Shown here: one piece after another, positions 6,818-16,873 of the stretch
Layout of the letters: every line of letters starts with the position of its first letter
Position numbering within the stretch: position 1 is the stretch's first letter
Source of the DNA: Sedimenticola hydrogenitrophicus
GTDB taxonomy: Bacteria; Pseudomonadota; Gammaproteobacteria; Chromatiales; Chromatiaceae
Length of the DNA: 64,000 nt
Direction: 5' to 3'
Assembly (NCBI RefSeq): GCF_025175675.1
Contig: NZ_JANIOA010000012.1
Location: forward strand, 49,149 to 113,148
Notes under the pieces: model-generated
The model's database searches: none
Told to the model about the DNA's origin: nothing
The model's input: only the letters and a program-made list of their open reading frames with translations
Position numbers and translations under genes: made by a program

Positions 6818-9421
6818 ATGACCAATCTGGATGAATCATTACGCGACGACGTGCGCATGCTGGGTGAGAGTCTGGGGCGAACCATCGAAAACCATCTGGG
6901 TCCGGCGTTTCTGCGGAAGATCGAACGCATTCGCCGCCTGGCCAAGGCGGGGCGGCTGGATGCCGGTTCGGATCACCAGGCGCTGTTGCGGGAGCTCTCT
7001 GCTCTGAGCGAGGCGGAGATGCTGCCGGTGGCGCGCGCCTTCACCCAGTTTCTCAACCTGGCCAATATCGCCGAGGAGTTTCATCGTGTGCGGCTGCATC
7101 AGGATGTTTGCGAGCTGGATGCGGAGGACTCCTTCGCCCGGCAACTGAAACAGCTGCAGGCGGATGGCCTCGACAATGAACAGATCCTGCGGGCGATCGG
7201 CCGCATGGAGGTGGACCTGGTGCTTACTGCCCACCCCACCGAGGTAAACCGCCGTACCCTGATCAAGAAATACAACGCCATCACCGACTGTCTGCGCAAG
7301 CTGGAGCGGGGCGAGTACCGCCAGCGGCGCCTGAATGAACTGGTCAGCCAGATCTGGCACACCAACGAGATCCGGCGCCAGCGCCCCACGCCCATCGACG
7401 AGGCGAAGTGGGGCTTTGCCGTGATCGAGGGCTCGCTGTGGCAAGCGGTGCCAAACTATCTGCGCCAGCTGGACGAGTCGATGCAGGCGGTGCTGGGGCA
7501 GCCGCTGCCCCTCGACTGGTCACCGGTCCGCTTCTCCTCCTGGATGGGCGGGGACCGGGACGGCAATCCCCATGTCACGGCGGCGGTGACCCGGGAGGTG
7601 CTGCAGCTGGCGCGCTGGATGGCCGCCGATCTGTATGACCGCGATCTGGATGAACTGCGCTCCGAACTCTCCATGTATCAGTGCAACGATGAGCTGCGGG
7701 AGCGGGCCGGCGATACGGCCGAACCCTATCGGCATATCCTGGCCGGGCTGCGGCGTCGCCTGGACCAGACCAAGACCCTGATCCAGCAGGGGCTGTCCGG
7801 ACACCACATCATCGCGGAGACGCTGCTGACGGCCGAGGAGCTGCTGGAGCCGCTGATGCTCTGCCATCGCTCGCTCATCGAGTGCGGCATGCAGATCATC
7901 GCCGGCGGGCTGCTGGAGGATATCATCCGCCGCATCGCCTGTTTTGGGGTCACCCTGGTGCGGCTGGATATCCGGCAGAATGCCGACCGTCACGCGGCGG
8001 TGTTCGAGGCCCTCACCCGGTTCTACGATCTCGGCTCCTACCTGGCGTGGGACGAGGCGGAGAAGCAGCGCTTCCTGCTGGGTGAGCTGCGCAGCAAGCG
8101 GCCGCTGATCCCGGCTAACTGGCAGCCGGACGGGGAGATCAATGAGGTGCTGGAGACCTGCCGGGTGATCGCCCAGGCCGATCCCAGCGCCCTCGGTTCC
8201 TATGTCATCTCCATGGCCAGCCAACCCTCCGATGTGCTCTCGGTCATCCTGCTGCTGCGGGAGATGGGGGTGGGTCACGACATGCGGGTGGTGCCGCTGT
8301 TCGAGACCCTGGTGGACCTGCAGGAGGCCCACCACTGTATCGACCAGCTGCTCGCCATCGACTGGTACCGGGACTACACCCACGGGCATCAGGAGGTGAT
8401 GATCGGCTACTCCGACTCCTCCAAGGATGCCGGCCAGCTGGCGGCGGTCTGGGGACAGTACCAGGCCCAGGAGGCGTTGACCGCCACCTGCCGCGGCCGC
8501 GAGGTGCACCTGACTCTGTTCCATGGCCGCGGCGGCACGGTCGGCCGCGGTGGCGGTCCCACCCACCGGGCGATCCTGGCCCAGCCGCCCGGATCGGTGG
8601 ATCACACCCTGCGGGTGACCGAGCAGGGCGAGGTGATCCGCTTCAAGTTCGGCATCCCGGAGATTGCCGAGCGCAACCTGGAGCGCTATACCGGCGCCGT
8701 GCTGGCCGCCACCCTCTGTCCCTTGCCGGCGCCCCGGCCGGAGTGGCGGGCGATGATGGAATCCCTGGCCGAGACCGCCTTTCACGAATACCGGGCGGTG
8801 GTGCGGGATGATCCGCGCTTTGTGCCGTTCTTCCGCGCCTCCACGCCGGAGCATGAGCTGGGCAAGCTGCCGCTGGGATCGCGGCCGGCGAAACGCCGTG
8901 CCGATGGCGGGGTGGAGAGCCTGCGCGCCATCCCCTGGGTGTTCGCCTGGACCCAGATCCGGCTCATGCTGCCGGCCTGGCTGGGCTCCGACAGCGCCTT
9001 GGGGCAGGCGATCGAGTCCGGCCGGCTGGCGCAACTGCACGAGATGTACGCGGCCTGGCCCTTCTTCGCCAGTTATGTGGATATGCTGGAGATGGTGCTG
9101 GCCAAGAGTGACCCGGTGATTGCCGAGTACTATGCCGCCCGGCTGGTGCCGGAGGCGCTGCAACCCCTGGGCGATACCCTGCGGGAGCGTCTCTGTGGCA
9201 CCTTCGATCAGGTGTTGAAGATCAAGCAGACCCGCAAGCTGCTGGCGGATTTCCCCCTGATCCGGCGCTCCATCAATGTGCGCAACCCCTATATCGATCC
9301 GCTCCACTACCTGCAGGCGGAACTGCTACATCGCGACCGCAACGCCCCGGATGAGCGCCTGGAGCAGGCGTTGATGGTGACCATGGCGGGGATCTCCGCC
9401 GGTATGCAGAATACCGGCTAG
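6818..9421 (+). CDS. ppc: Phosphoenolpyruvate carboxylase
   Basis: Anaplerotic enzyme that carboxylates phosphoenolpyruvate with bicarbonate to oxaloacetate. It has 867 residues, near the usual length of about 880. The first catalytic His block is VLTAHPTEVNRRT, the second is IGYSDSSKDAG, and the phosphate-binding Arg/Gly loop is FHGRGGTVGRGGGPTH, followed by QPPGSVDHTLRVTEQGE. The C-terminus ends in QNTG, the family's invariant tail. The frame is open 35 codons upstream, but that part runs through the 6679-6748 repeat, so the ATG at 6818 is preferred. It is monocistronic; allosteric control is expected from the family but is not readable here. Confidence 0.97.
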   Translation: MTNLDESLRDDVRMLGESLGRTIENHLGPAFLRKIERIRRLAKAGRLDAGSDHQALLRELSALSEAEMLPVARAFTQFLNLANIAEEFHRVRLHQDVCELDAEDSFARQLKQLQADGLDNEQILRAIGRMEVDLVLTAHPTEVNRRTLIKKYNAITDCLRKLERGEYRQRRLNELVSQIWHTNEIRRQRPTPIDEAKWGFAVIEGSLWQAVPNYLRQLDESMQAVLGQPLPLDWSPVRFSSWMGGDRDGNPHVTAAVTREVLQLARWMAADLYDRDLDELRSELSMYQCNDELRERAGDTAEPYRHILAGLRRRLDQTKTLIQQGLSGHHIIAETLLTAEELLEPLMLCHRSLIECGMQIIAGGLLEDIIRRIACFGVTLVRLDIRQNADRHAAVFEALTRFYDLGSYLAWDEAEKQRFLLGELRSKRPLIPANWQPDGEINEVLETCRVIAQADPSALGSYVISMASQPSDVLSVILLLREMGVGHDMRVVPLFETLVDLQEAHHCIDQLLAIDWYRDYTHGHQEVMIGYSDSSKDAGQLAAVWGQYQAQEALTATCRGREVHLTLFHGRGGTVGRGGGPTHRAILAQPPGSVDHTLRVTEQGEVIRFKFGIPEIAERNLERYTGAVLAATLCPLPAPRPEWRAMMESLAETAFHEYRAVVRDDPRFVPFFRASTPEHELGKLPLGSRPAKRRADGGVESLRAIPWVFAWTQIRLMLPAWLGSDSALGQAIESGRLAQLHEMYAAWPFFASYVDMLEMVLAKSDPVIAEYYAARLVPEALQPLGDTLRERLCGTFDQVLKIKQTRKLLADFPLIRRSINVRNPYIDPLHYLQAELLHRDRNAPDERLEQALMVTMAGISAGMQNTG

Positions 9422-9576
9422 CAGCTGCGTGGGCACAAAAAGCGTACCCACCCTACGCGCCCTATGGATGTCGTTATAACCACAAAGAACGCCAAGAGCG
9501 CAAAGGAAAAGCTACTCGTCTTCCTTCGTGTACTTTGCGTTCTTCGCGGTTACTTGCTTTTTGCCGGTTCCAGTTC

Positions 9577-9732
9577 GTAGGATGGGTGGAGCGCTTCCAT
9601 GAACTCTCCGCCGGCTCCGTCTCCGGCGCGCAACCCATCGTGCACCTGCATCCGCATCCGAAGATGGGTTACGGCGCGCCCGACCGCCGCGAATAGCCGT
9701 CAATAATGGTGCCGCGCCTCCACCCATCCTAC
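9577..9732. repeat. GTAGG...CCTAC palindromic unit, GATGGGTGGAG type
   Basis: A 156-bp nested inverted repeat. The outer arms are GTAGGATGGGTGGAGCGC and GCGCCTCCACCCATCCTAC, and the inner arms are GCGCAACCCATC and GATGGGTTACGGCGC. No flanking duplication is visible. Confidence 0.8.
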
Positions 9733-9782
9733 ACGCTCGGGCACAAACAGCGGGTCACCCTGGTAGACGCGATTCGGTACTT

Positions 9783-9858
9783 GTAGGGGCAACCTCCCGT
9801 GGTTGTTCGTGGGCGGTGATTGCATCGGACCAGGGCAGGCACGGGGGCCTGCCCCTAC
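9783..9858. repeat. GTAGG...CCTAC palindromic unit, GGGGCAACC type
   Basis: GTAGGGGCAACC at the left and GGCCTGCCCCTAC at the right, with CCCGTGGTTG and GGGCAGGCACGGG inside. The same unit recurs at 45350-45424 and 56770-56847. Confidence 0.8.
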
Positions 9859-9891
9859 GATCCGTATTTGGCCTGTGAAGTAAGGTAGCGT

Positions 9892-10473
9892 TCAGCCCGA
9901 CTTCTTCACGAACTGGGTCAGGATAACGATCTGCTGGCCGTTCACCCGGCCCTCGATCTGTCCGGGATTGTCAGCCACCAGGGAGATGCCGCGTACCGCG
10001 GTGCCGCGCTTGGCGGTAAAGTTGGCCCCCTTGACGTTCAGATCCTTGGTCAGGGTGACCGTATCACCCGCTTCGAGCCGAGCGCCGTTGCAGTCCAGAT
10101 GCGGCGCTGACTGCTCACCGCCGCCGCTTTCACTGCCGGCCTCCGCCCAGGCCAGGGTCGACTCGTCCAGGTAGAGCATATCCAGCAGATCCTGCGGCCA
10201 GCCCTCGGCGCTGAGGCGCTTGAGCATGCGCCAGGCCACCACTTGCACCGCCGGCACCTGGCTCCACATGCTGTCGTTGAGGCAGCGCCAGTGGTTGGGG
10301 TCGGTCTTCTCCGGCGCCTCGATCTGTTCGCGACAGGTGTCACAGAGCAGCAGGGACTGCTCGGCGCTGTCTTCGGAGGCGGGCGGGACCGGGTAGGGCT
10401 GGAGATTTTCCGTGGCCGCGCAGAGTTCGCATTTGGATTCGCTGCGCTCAAGTAACGCCTGTTCTGTACTCAT
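9892..10473 (-). CDS. PhnA/YjdM-family zinc-ribbon protein
   Basis: 193 residues. The N-terminus has a zinc ribbon (CELC at about 17-20, CDTC at about 44-47). A central helical region of about 90 residues follows, and the C-terminal 70 residues form the PhnA domain (DCNGARLEAGDTVTLTKDLNVKG through GQIEGRVNGQQIVILTQFVKKS). Despite the historical name, the family is not the phosphonoacetate hydrolase and its biochemical role is unclear; association with alkylphosphonate genes is by neighbourhood in E. coli only. Here it lies 40 bases downstream of transaldolase on the same strand and may be read through from it. Confidence 0.85.
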   Translation of the reverse strand: MSTEQALLERSESKCELCAATENLQPYPVPPASEDSAEQSLLLCDTCREQIEAPEKTDPNHWRCLNDSMWSQVPAVQVVAWRMLKRLSAEGWPQDLLDMLYLDESTLAWAEAGSESGGGEQSAPHLDCNGARLEAGDTVTLTKDLNVKGANFTAKRGTAVRGISLVADNPGQIEGRVNGQQIVILTQFVKKSG

Positions 10474-10513
10474 GGTATGGCCTTGTCCGTTGTTAATGGG
10501 TGAATTCGGGCGC

Positions 10514-11491
10514 CTATTCTACCATCTTCCCGTCGATGGCCCGTTCCAGTTTTTCCAGATCGCGGCTGAACAGGCGGATCCCCTCGGCCAGTTTTTCCGT
10601 GGCCATGGCGTCCTCGTTCAGCAGCCAGCGGAAGCGTGTCTCATCGATCTCCAGCTGTTCGATGTCCGCCTGGCGGGCGTGCTCGGCCGAGAGCGCCCGG
10701 GGTAGGGGGTCGTGCTGGCCGGCCAGCTCGTTGAGCAGTGCCGGGCTGATGGTGAGGCGGTCGCAGCCGGCCAGCGCCTCGATCTCCCCCAGATTGCGGA
10801 AGCTGGCGCCCATGACAATGGTGGGGTGGTCGAACTTCTTGAAATAGTCGTAGATGCGCCGTACCGAGAGTACCCCGGGATCTTCATTGGCGGGATAGCT
10901 GTCGCGGCCGCTCTGCTGCTTGTGCCAGTCGAGGATGCGGCCGACAAACGGGGAGACCAGGGTGATGCCGGCCGCGGCGCAGGCCACCGCCTGGACGAAG
11001 CTGAACAGCAGGGTGAGGTTGCAGTGGATGCCCTCGGCCTCCAGCACCTCGCCGGCGCGGATACCTTCCCAGGTCGAGGCGATCTTGATCAGGATGCGCT
11101 CACGGGCGATGCCCTGCTGCTCATACAGCTCGATCAGGCGGCGGGCGCGCCGGATGGTGGCGTCGCGATCGAACGAGAGGCGGGCGTCCACTTCGGTGGA
11201 GACCCGCCCCGGAATCAGCTTGAGCAACTCACAGCCGAAGCTGACCGACAGCTTGTCGACCGCATTGTCCATGAAGCGCTCCTGATCGCCCTGTGCCCTG
11301 GCCCAGCGGATGGCCTGGTCCGTCAGCCCGGCATATTGCGGCTGCTGCGAGGCCTTCAGAATCAGCGAGGGGTTGGTGGTGGCATCTTCCGGGGTGTACT
11401 GTTTTACCAGCTCAAACTCGCCGGTGTCCGCCACGACAACCGTCATGCGTTTCAATTGATCCAGTTTGCTGAGGGTGGTGGTCTGATCCAT
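10514..11491 (-). CDS. tal: Transaldolase
   Basis: Pentose-phosphate enzyme (325 aa, slightly longer than E. coli TalB) that transfers a dihydroxyacetone unit between sugar phosphates. The N-terminal [10 protein letters not shown] and [11 protein letters not shown] signature is present. The Schiff-base Lys lies in [13 protein letters not shown], and the [19 protein letters not shown] and [15 protein letters not shown] segment ([13 protein letters not shown]) is typical of class I transaldolases. An Lrp-type regulator is encoded immediately upstream on the same strand (49-base gap) and phnA downstream, so the three could form one transcript. It is cytoplasmic. Confidence 0.96.
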   Translation of the reverse strand: MDQTTTLSKLDQLKRMTVVVADTGEFELVKQYTPEDATTNPSLILKASQQPQYAGLTDQAIRWARAQGDQERFMDNAVDKLSVSFGCELLKLIPGRVSTEVDARLSFDRDATIRRARRLIELYEQQGIARERILIKIASTWEGIRAGEVLEAEGIHCNLTLLFSFVQAVACAAAGITLVSPFVGRILDWHKQQSGRDSYPANEDPGVLSVRRIYDYFKKFDHPTIVMGASFRNLGEIEALAGCDRLTISPALLNELAGQHDPLPRALSAEHARQADIEQLEIDETRFRWLLNEDAMATEKLAEGIRLFSRDLEKLERAIDGKMVE

Positions 11492-11540
11492 CGTGGTGCT
11501 CTCTGTCTGCCGTGCGGGTAGTGGGGTGCCCTGATTGGCA

Positions 11541-12014
11541 CTATGTCAGGTAATCCAGCGGCAGTTCGGTCTTGTGGATGATCTGTCGCATGATGAAGCT
11601 GGATTGTACCCCGGAGACGCCGGCGATGCGCGTGATCTTGCCCAGCAAAAACTCCTGGTAGGCCTCCATGTCGGGTACCACCACCTTGACCAGGTAATCC
11701 GCCGACTGTCCGGTGATCAAACTGCATTCGATCACCTCGGGGTACTCCGCCACCCGGGCTTGAAAATTCTCGAAGCGGTCGGGGGTGTGCCGGTCCATGC
11801 TGATCTGGATCAGCGCGGTGAGTTTCAGGTTCAGCCGCGCGGGATTGAGCAGGGTGACGTGCTTGTCGATGATGCCGGCCTCCTCCAGCTGCCGGACCCG
11901 CCGCGCGCAGGGGGTGGGGGAGAGACCTACCCGCTCCGCCAGCTCCAGATTGCTGATGCGGCCGTCGTGTTGCATCTCCGTGAGGATGCGTCGGTCTATG
12001 CGGTCCAGTTTCAT
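11541..12014 (-). CDS. Lrp/AsnC-family transcriptional regulator
   Basis: 157 residues: an N-terminal helix-turn-helix ([33 protein letters not shown]) followed by the RAM ligand-binding domain ([12 protein letters not shown] to [19 protein letters not shown]). The family forms octamers or dimers and senses amino acids. The DNA-binding part is close to global Lrp, but the length and sequence would also fit a BkdR- or PutR-like local regulator. The AT-rich region in front of it (12020-12120) would suit autoregulation, as Lrp sites are AT-rich. Whether it controls tal and phnA downstream or bdhA upstream cannot be decided from sequence. Confidence 0.9.
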   Translation of the reverse strand: MKLDRIDRRILTEMQHDGRISNLELAERVGLSPTPCARRVRQLEEAGIIDKHVTLLNPARLNLKLTALIQISMDRHTPDRFENFQARVAEYPEVIECSLITGQSADYLVKVVVPDMEAYQEFLLGKITRIAGVSGVQSSFIMRQIIHKTELPLDYLT

Positions 12015-12494
12015 ATTGGATATTCGACAGTAGGGTCTGGTTTGTACATTATTAGAATAATCTGAATAATATCACTATAAATAGCCAATATTATAGTTAA
12101 AAAATCTATATTAAAGTGAATCATGGGCTGTATTTGCATCCATTCACTCAACTTTTTTCCCTATACTGGTGCCACTGAACAAGCCTGTCCCGGCCGTCTC
12201 CCAGCCACCACCCCACAAGGGTCTGTTGCCCGAGTCGTTTCATGAGAGCGACAAAGGTCAAAATCGCGGAGACCGGTCACTCAGGGCAGGCGGCTTGGTA
12301 GCAGGGAAAACCTGATCTGAGGTGGGCCGTACCCGGCCCACCGATTTCCCCCGCCGCTTTACGCTATCGGTCCAGCACACCGGAACCCCACGCTTTTTAA
12401 TGTTTTTTTCATCAATAAATCGTCAACTCACTGGGTTATAATCCGCACCTGAACGACCGGCCGTGGCGCCGATACTTATCAGGAGAGTGATCAG
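12015..12494. other. 480-bp divergent intergenic region with promoter-like and hairpin signals
   Basis: Between the Lrp-type gene and bdhA. The first 110 bases are very AT-rich. A TATACT hexamer at 12162-12167 precedes about 170 bases of non-coding, higher-GC sequence that ends in a perfect 9-bp stem with a 4-base loop (12321-12342, GGTGGGCCG / CGGCCCACC). A TATAAT at 12437-12442 is a plausible -10 for bdhA, though its -35 is weak. A small RNA is possible but unproven, and I recognise no known RNA family. Confidence 0.4.
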
Positions 12495-13461
<967 letters not shown>

Positions 13462-13483
13462 GGCTCGTCTCGTCGCCTTCTGT

Positions 13484-13951
13484 ATGTCCTCTAAACCCAC
13501 CGCCCGTAAGCTGAAGAACCCTCATATGGCAGCAGAACAACCGCCTTTCATGAACTATCGCGCCCTGTTGCTCGGCGCGTTGATGCTGGTAACACTCTCC
13601 CTGGGGCTGATCGTGCTGGCCCTGTGGCTGGGCGTGCAGCAGGCGACCGCACCGCAACTGCTCACGCTCTCCGCACTGTGGATCGCCCCCGGCGTCTTCA
13701 CCGCCCTGAAGGCACGCGATGGCCGGCTGCTGCACGGTATGGCGATGGGACTGATCGGCGCGCTGCTGTTATCCCTGCTGATCCACCTCATGCTCTACCC
13801 GATGCCCCAACCCACCTTTCTGCAACAGCTGGCCGGCGACAAAGCGGTGGTGGTGATCATTCTTGGTGGCCTCTGGGGCGCTATCGGCGGCATCTTTGCC
13901 GAGATTGTGCAGCTGCGGCGTATCAGAAAGGCGCAAAAACCAGGCCGCTAA
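13484..13951 (+). CDS. Small inner-membrane protein, unknown
   Basis: 155 residues with three predicted membrane helices: ALLLGALMLVTLSLGLIVLALWL, MAMGLIGALLLSLLIHLMLY and AVVVIILGGLWGAIGGIFAEI. The basic C-terminal tail (LRRIRKAQKPGR) suggests a cytoplasmic end. Starts at 13484, 13526 and 13550 are all possible. I do not recognise a family. It follows the DUF5522 gene by 22 bases and probably shares the bdhA transcript. Confidence 0.6.
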   Translation: MSSKPTARKLKNPHMAAEQPPFMNYRALLLGALMLVTLSLGLIVLALWLGVQQATAPQLLTLSALWIAPGVFTALKARDGRLLHGMAMGLIGALLLSLLIHLMLYPMPQPTFLQQLAGDKAVVVIILGGLWGAIGGIFAEIVQLRRIRKAQKPGR

Positions 13952-14066
13952 GGGCATTCTTGAACTGCCACGTGGGATTAAGTACTATCCGGGAGGTCAG
14001 ACTCCCGGGCGGGTTCGTCCTGTCGACGAATTTGTCGATTGGGTGCTGATCAGGGAATGGAGGTCT

Positions 14067-14306
14067 ATGGATAGAATAATAATCCGGTCAATCCGGTACT
14101 TAGTCTATAACCAGCCAAAAGGACAGCCAAAAATGATCAGGGGAATCAGCGCTTTTCTCAGGGATCTGTTCGGTTCTTTCATCAGCGATGTCCCGGCTGA
14201 ATGCGCACGTTGTGAATTCATCTGCGATAAGCTGGATTGCCCGCCCGAGCTTTTTGACAATTGCAATAAGCGAATCCAGTATCAGGATTGGCTGCGGGAT
14301 AACTGA
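14067..14306 (+). CDS. Small hypothetical protein with Cys cluster
   Basis: 79 residues from an ATG with GGAGG three bases upstream; a later ATG at 14133 (MIRGISAFLRDLFGSF) would give 57 residues and may be the true start. The C-terminal half has ECARCEFICDKLDCPPE then C at NCNKR, that is five cysteines within about 25 residues, compatible with metal binding. I recognise no family. Coding status rests on the ribosome site and the cysteine spacing. Confidence 0.45.
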   Translation: MDRIIIRSIRYLVYNQPKGQPKMIRGISAFLRDLFGSFISDVPAECARCEFICDKLDCPPELFDNCNKRIQYQDWLRDN

Positions 14307-14538
14307 GCCGGGCGGCTCACAACCACTCCGGATGATGGTGAGGCGGCGGTGCCCGGTCGCACTCCCCATTGGTATTCACCCCCTCGTGTAGGCGATTTCG
14401 CCGTCCTGCCTAAATAATTGCGTTTGTAACCGATAAGCCGTAGCGCTTTGTTTGACGAAGTAATAGCGGTCCTCTCTGTCGGGTTTTATCTCCCTGCAAC
14501 ACAGGCTATAGTGACGTGAACGTCAATAGGGATAATTC

Positions 14539-15828
14539 ATGAATGCTGTAGCCTTTCCACCACTGCGCCTGGCCTGGATGATCTGGGGACTTGGGGCGGC
14601 ACTCTACCTCATCGGTTTCTATCAGCGGGTGGCTCCGGGGGTAATGACCACCGAGCTGATGACCGATTTTCAGCTCAACGCCACGGCACTGGGGAATCTT
14701 TCTGCCTTCTATTTCTACAGCTATGTGGCGATGCAGGTGCCCACCGGGCTGCTGGCGGATCACTGGGGACCGCGGCGACTGCTGGCCAGCGGGGCGACCA
14801 TTGCCGGGCTCGGCACCCTGCTGTTTGCCATGGCCCCGGATGCGCTCTGGGCCAACCTGGGGCGCCTGCTGATCGGCGGGTCGGTGGCGGTGGCCTTTGT
14901 CGGCATGCTCAAGCTGGCCGGCCACTGGCTACCGCCGAAACAGTACTCGCTGGCCTCCGGCATGGCGCTGTTCTGCGGCGTGGTGGGGGCGGTGTTCGCC
15001 GGGGTGCCGCTGCGGCTGCTGGTGGATGGCTTTGGCTGGCGACCGGTGATGCTGGTATCCGCGGGGGTCGCCTTTGCGGTGGCCCTGGCCATCTGGCTGC
15101 TGGTCCGGGATGACCCCACGGAGAGGGGGTATGCCAGCCATGCCACCGCCCATGACGACACAGCCACGCAGCACTCCCGGGGGGTGATGGCGGGCATACG
15201 GACGGTGCTGGGGTATCGCAACACCTGGCTGCTCTATTTCGTCCCCGGCGCCGGGGTCGGCAGCGTGCTCACCTTTGCCGGCCTCTGGGGTGTGCCGTTT
15301 CTCACCACCCACTATGGACTGGAGAAGACTTCGGCCGCCGCCATCTGTTCGGCGCTGCTGGTCTCCTGGGCGATCGGCGGGCCGGTGTTCGGCTGGCTGT
15401 CGGATCACCTGGGGCATCGCAAGCCGCTCTATCTGCTGGGCTGCGTGGTGCAGCTGGCGGTCTGGTGTGTGGTGATCCTGGTGCCAGGCCTGCCGGTCTG
15501 GCTGCTGGTGCTGCTGCTGGTCGTGATCGGTTTCTTTACCGGCAACATGATCATCGGCTTCGCCTTCGCCCGGGAGTCGGCGCCACCCCGCCTGGCCGGC
15601 ACCGCCTCGGGCCTAGTCAACATGGGGGTGATGATCGGCCCCATGCTGCTGCAGCCCGCCGTGGGTTGGCTGCTGGACCGGCACTGGACGGGGGCCATGG
15701 AAAACGGTGCACGGATCTACGGGCTGGAGGCCTATCGCAACGGCTTTGGCCTGATGTTGGGCTGGCTTGTCCTGGCGCTGGTATTGATACTGTTTACCAG
15801 GGAGACCCACTGCCGGCAGATTGCCTGA
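14539..15828 (+). CDS. MFS transporter
   Basis: 429-residue major facilitator permease with twelve predicted helices. The loop 2-3 signature reads GLLADHWGPRRLL and its repeat in the second half is GWLSDHLGHRKPLY. The N-terminal stretch FYQRVAPGVMTTELMTDFQL and early SAFYFYSYVAMQVPTG resemble the anion/organophosphate-like MFS branch, but the substrate cannot be assigned. It lies in the inner membrane. A 168-bp element with 19-bp inverted ends begins 8 bases after the stop, so the transcript may have lost its native 3' region. Confidence 0.85.
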   Translation: MNAVAFPPLRLAWMIWGLGAALYLIGFYQRVAPGVMTTELMTDFQLNATALGNLSAFYFYSYVAMQVPTGLLADHWGPRRLLASGATIAGLGTLLFAMAPDALWANLGRLLIGGSVAVAFVGMLKLAGHWLPPKQYSLASGMALFCGVVGAVFAGVPLRLLVDGFGWRPVMLVSAGVAFAVALAIWLLVRDDPTERGYASHATAHDDTATQHSRGVMAGIRTVLGYRNTWLLYFVPGAGVGSVLTFAGLWGVPFLTTHYGLEKTSAAAICSALLVSWAIGGPVFGWLSDHLGHRKPLYLLGCVVQLAVWCVVILVPGLPVWLLVLLLVVIGFFTGNMIIGFAFARESAPPRLAGTASGLVNMGVMIGPMLLQPAVGWLLDRHWTGAMENGARIYGLEAYRNGFGLMLGWLVLALVLILFTRETHCRQIA

Positions 15829-15836
15829 AATTACAG

Positions 15837-16004
15837 ACTCAAGTTTCGGAGTTCAAAAGAGGTCGTTCAGGGCGTGCTACTCCCTTGCAGAGACACACTG
15901 TGAATACGTATATGGATGCCCTCGGCGTCGGCACAAATGCCTCCGACGGTCCCGGCAAGGGGGTGGCCCGACCGGTGTCTGGGACTGAACTCCGAAACTT
16001 GAGT
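15837..16004. mobile_element. 168-bp MITE-like element with perfect 19-bp inverted ends
   Basis: Left end ACTCAAGTTTCGGAGTTCA (15837-15855) and right end TGAACTCCGAAACTTGAGT (15986-16004) are exact reverse complements. Both flanks read TACAG, a likely 5-bp target duplication. The 130-bp interior has no supported gene. It is inserted between the MFS and VOC genes. This is a different family from the GTAAC-tipped MITEs. Confidence 0.8.
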
Positions 16005-16028
16005 TACAGACGGTCGGGAGAGATTGCG

Positions 16029-16412
16029 ATGTCGAAACTGGTGACCGGATTTCATCATGCCAGCCTGATCGTGGCCGATACCACGCGGGCGCTGGATTTC
16101 TATCGGGGCGTACTGGGGCTGACCGTCGATCGGTCGCGCCCGGATCTCGGTTACCCGGGGGCCTGGCTCAACCTGGGCGAACAGCAGATCCATCTGCTGG
16201 AGCTGCCCAACCCCGACCCGCTGCAGGGCAGGCCGGCCCACGGTGGGCTGGACCGTCACCTCGCCTTTCGGGTGGAGACATTGGATGACCTGGTCACCAC
16301 CCTGGATGCCGCCGGGATCGGCTACACCCTGAGTCGTTCGGGCCGGCGGGCGCTGTTCTGCCGCGATCCGGATCAGAACGCCCTGGAGTTTATCCAACAG
16401 ACGAAAGCGTGA
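16029..16412 (+). CDS. VOC-family (glyoxalase/dioxygenase superfamily) protein
   Basis: 127 residues with one complete pair of beta-alpha-beta-beta-beta modules: FHHASLIVADTTRALDFYRGVLGL at the start and HLAFRVETLDDLVTTLDAAGI then FCRDPDQNALEFIQ at the end. The His in HHAS, the His and Glu in QIHLLEL, the His in DRHLAF and the Glu in ALEF are placed like the metal ligands of glyoxalase I-type enzymes. The reaction is not determined. It ends four bases from the convergent ModE-like gene. Confidence 0.8.
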   Translation: MSKLVTGFHHASLIVADTTRALDFYRGVLGLTVDRSRPDLGYPGAWLNLGEQQIHLLELPNPDPLQGRPAHGGLDRHLAFRVETLDDLVTTLDAAGIGYTLSRSGRRALFCRDPDQNALEFIQQTKA

Positions 16413-16416
16413 TCCG

Positions 16417-16761
16417 TCAGGATAGGTCCGAATCGGTCTGGTTAAGCAACTCGAACAGCGATCCGGCGGAGCCATTGGCCTGTTTTTCGAGCTTTCGATA
16501 ATGCTCGATCAGTGATTTGGCAAAGGGCGTCAGTTCGGCGCCGCCGCCGCCCTTGCCACCCACGGTGGTCTCCACCAGCGGTTGACCCAGCGCCTCCTGA
16601 ACGGTTTCGATCAGTTGCCAGGCGCGCCGGAAGGTCATGCCGCACGCCTTGCCGGCACCGGAGATGCTGCCGTGTTGCGCGACCGACTCCAGCAGGGCGA
16701 TCTTGCCGGGACCGATGACACTGTCGTTAAAACGGATCTGGAGTCGCAGTTTTACTTTCAT
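16417..16761 (-). CDS. ModE-like DNA-binding regulator (HTH only)
   Basis: 114 residues homologous to the N-terminal winged-helix domain of ModE: ALLESVAQHGSISGAGKACGMTFRRAWQLIE and the wing ETTVGGKGGGGAELTPFAKSLI. The two C-terminal MOP molybdate-binding domains of E. coli ModE are absent, so this is a stand-alone HTH form, common in bacteria; it either needs a separate sensor or responds to something else. No molybdate transport genes are adjacent. It is followed, 113 bases upstream in map terms, by a same-strand MFS gene that could be its target, which is only inference. Confidence 0.8.
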   Translation of the reverse strand: MKVKLRLQIRFNDSVIGPGKIALLESVAQHGSISGAGKACGMTFRRAWQLIETVQEALGQPLVETTVGGKGGGGAELTPFAKSLIEHYRKLEKQANGSAGSLFELLNQTDSDLS

Positions 16762-16873
16762 CGGAACACCTTGCTTTGCCCTTCAGCCCTAGCTGGCCGC
16801 ATCAGCCACCAAAACGCGCCCTATCCTAAAGCAGCGGTCGGGGCGTCACAACCAATGGGTTGCATTCAGACGC

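Larger units (their letters stand above)
9422..9891. other. 470-bp repeat-filled intergenic region
   Basis: No gene is supported. It holds four repeat units in a row: 9429-9456 (GTGGGCACAAAAAGCG type, ending CCCTAC), 9477-9555 (inverted AACCACAAAGAACGCC / TTGCGTTCTTCGCGGTT), 9577-9732 (GTAGGATGGGTGGAGCGC) and 9783-9858 (GTAGGGGCAACC...GCCCCTAC). Convergent ppc and phnA bound it, so it is a natural transcription-end region. Confidence 0.8.

Noticed and set aside
7520..9307. 595-codon open frame antisense to ppc
   Set aside because: The ppc reading has every catalytic motif; the antisense frame shows none and is rich in His, Gln and Gly.
9429..9456. Rho-independent terminator of ppc
   Set aside because: The hairpin belongs to a dispersed repeat present at two other sites unrelated to gene ends, and no T-run follows.
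12180..12360. Glycine or cyclic-di-GMP riboswitch in the Lrp-bdhA gap
   Set aside because: Short resemblances to conserved cores were noticed, but the required paired elements are not in place.
15867..16475. 202-codon frame on the - strand across the MITE and VOC gene
   Set aside because: Its end translates the transposable element and its middle is antisense to the VOC gene.
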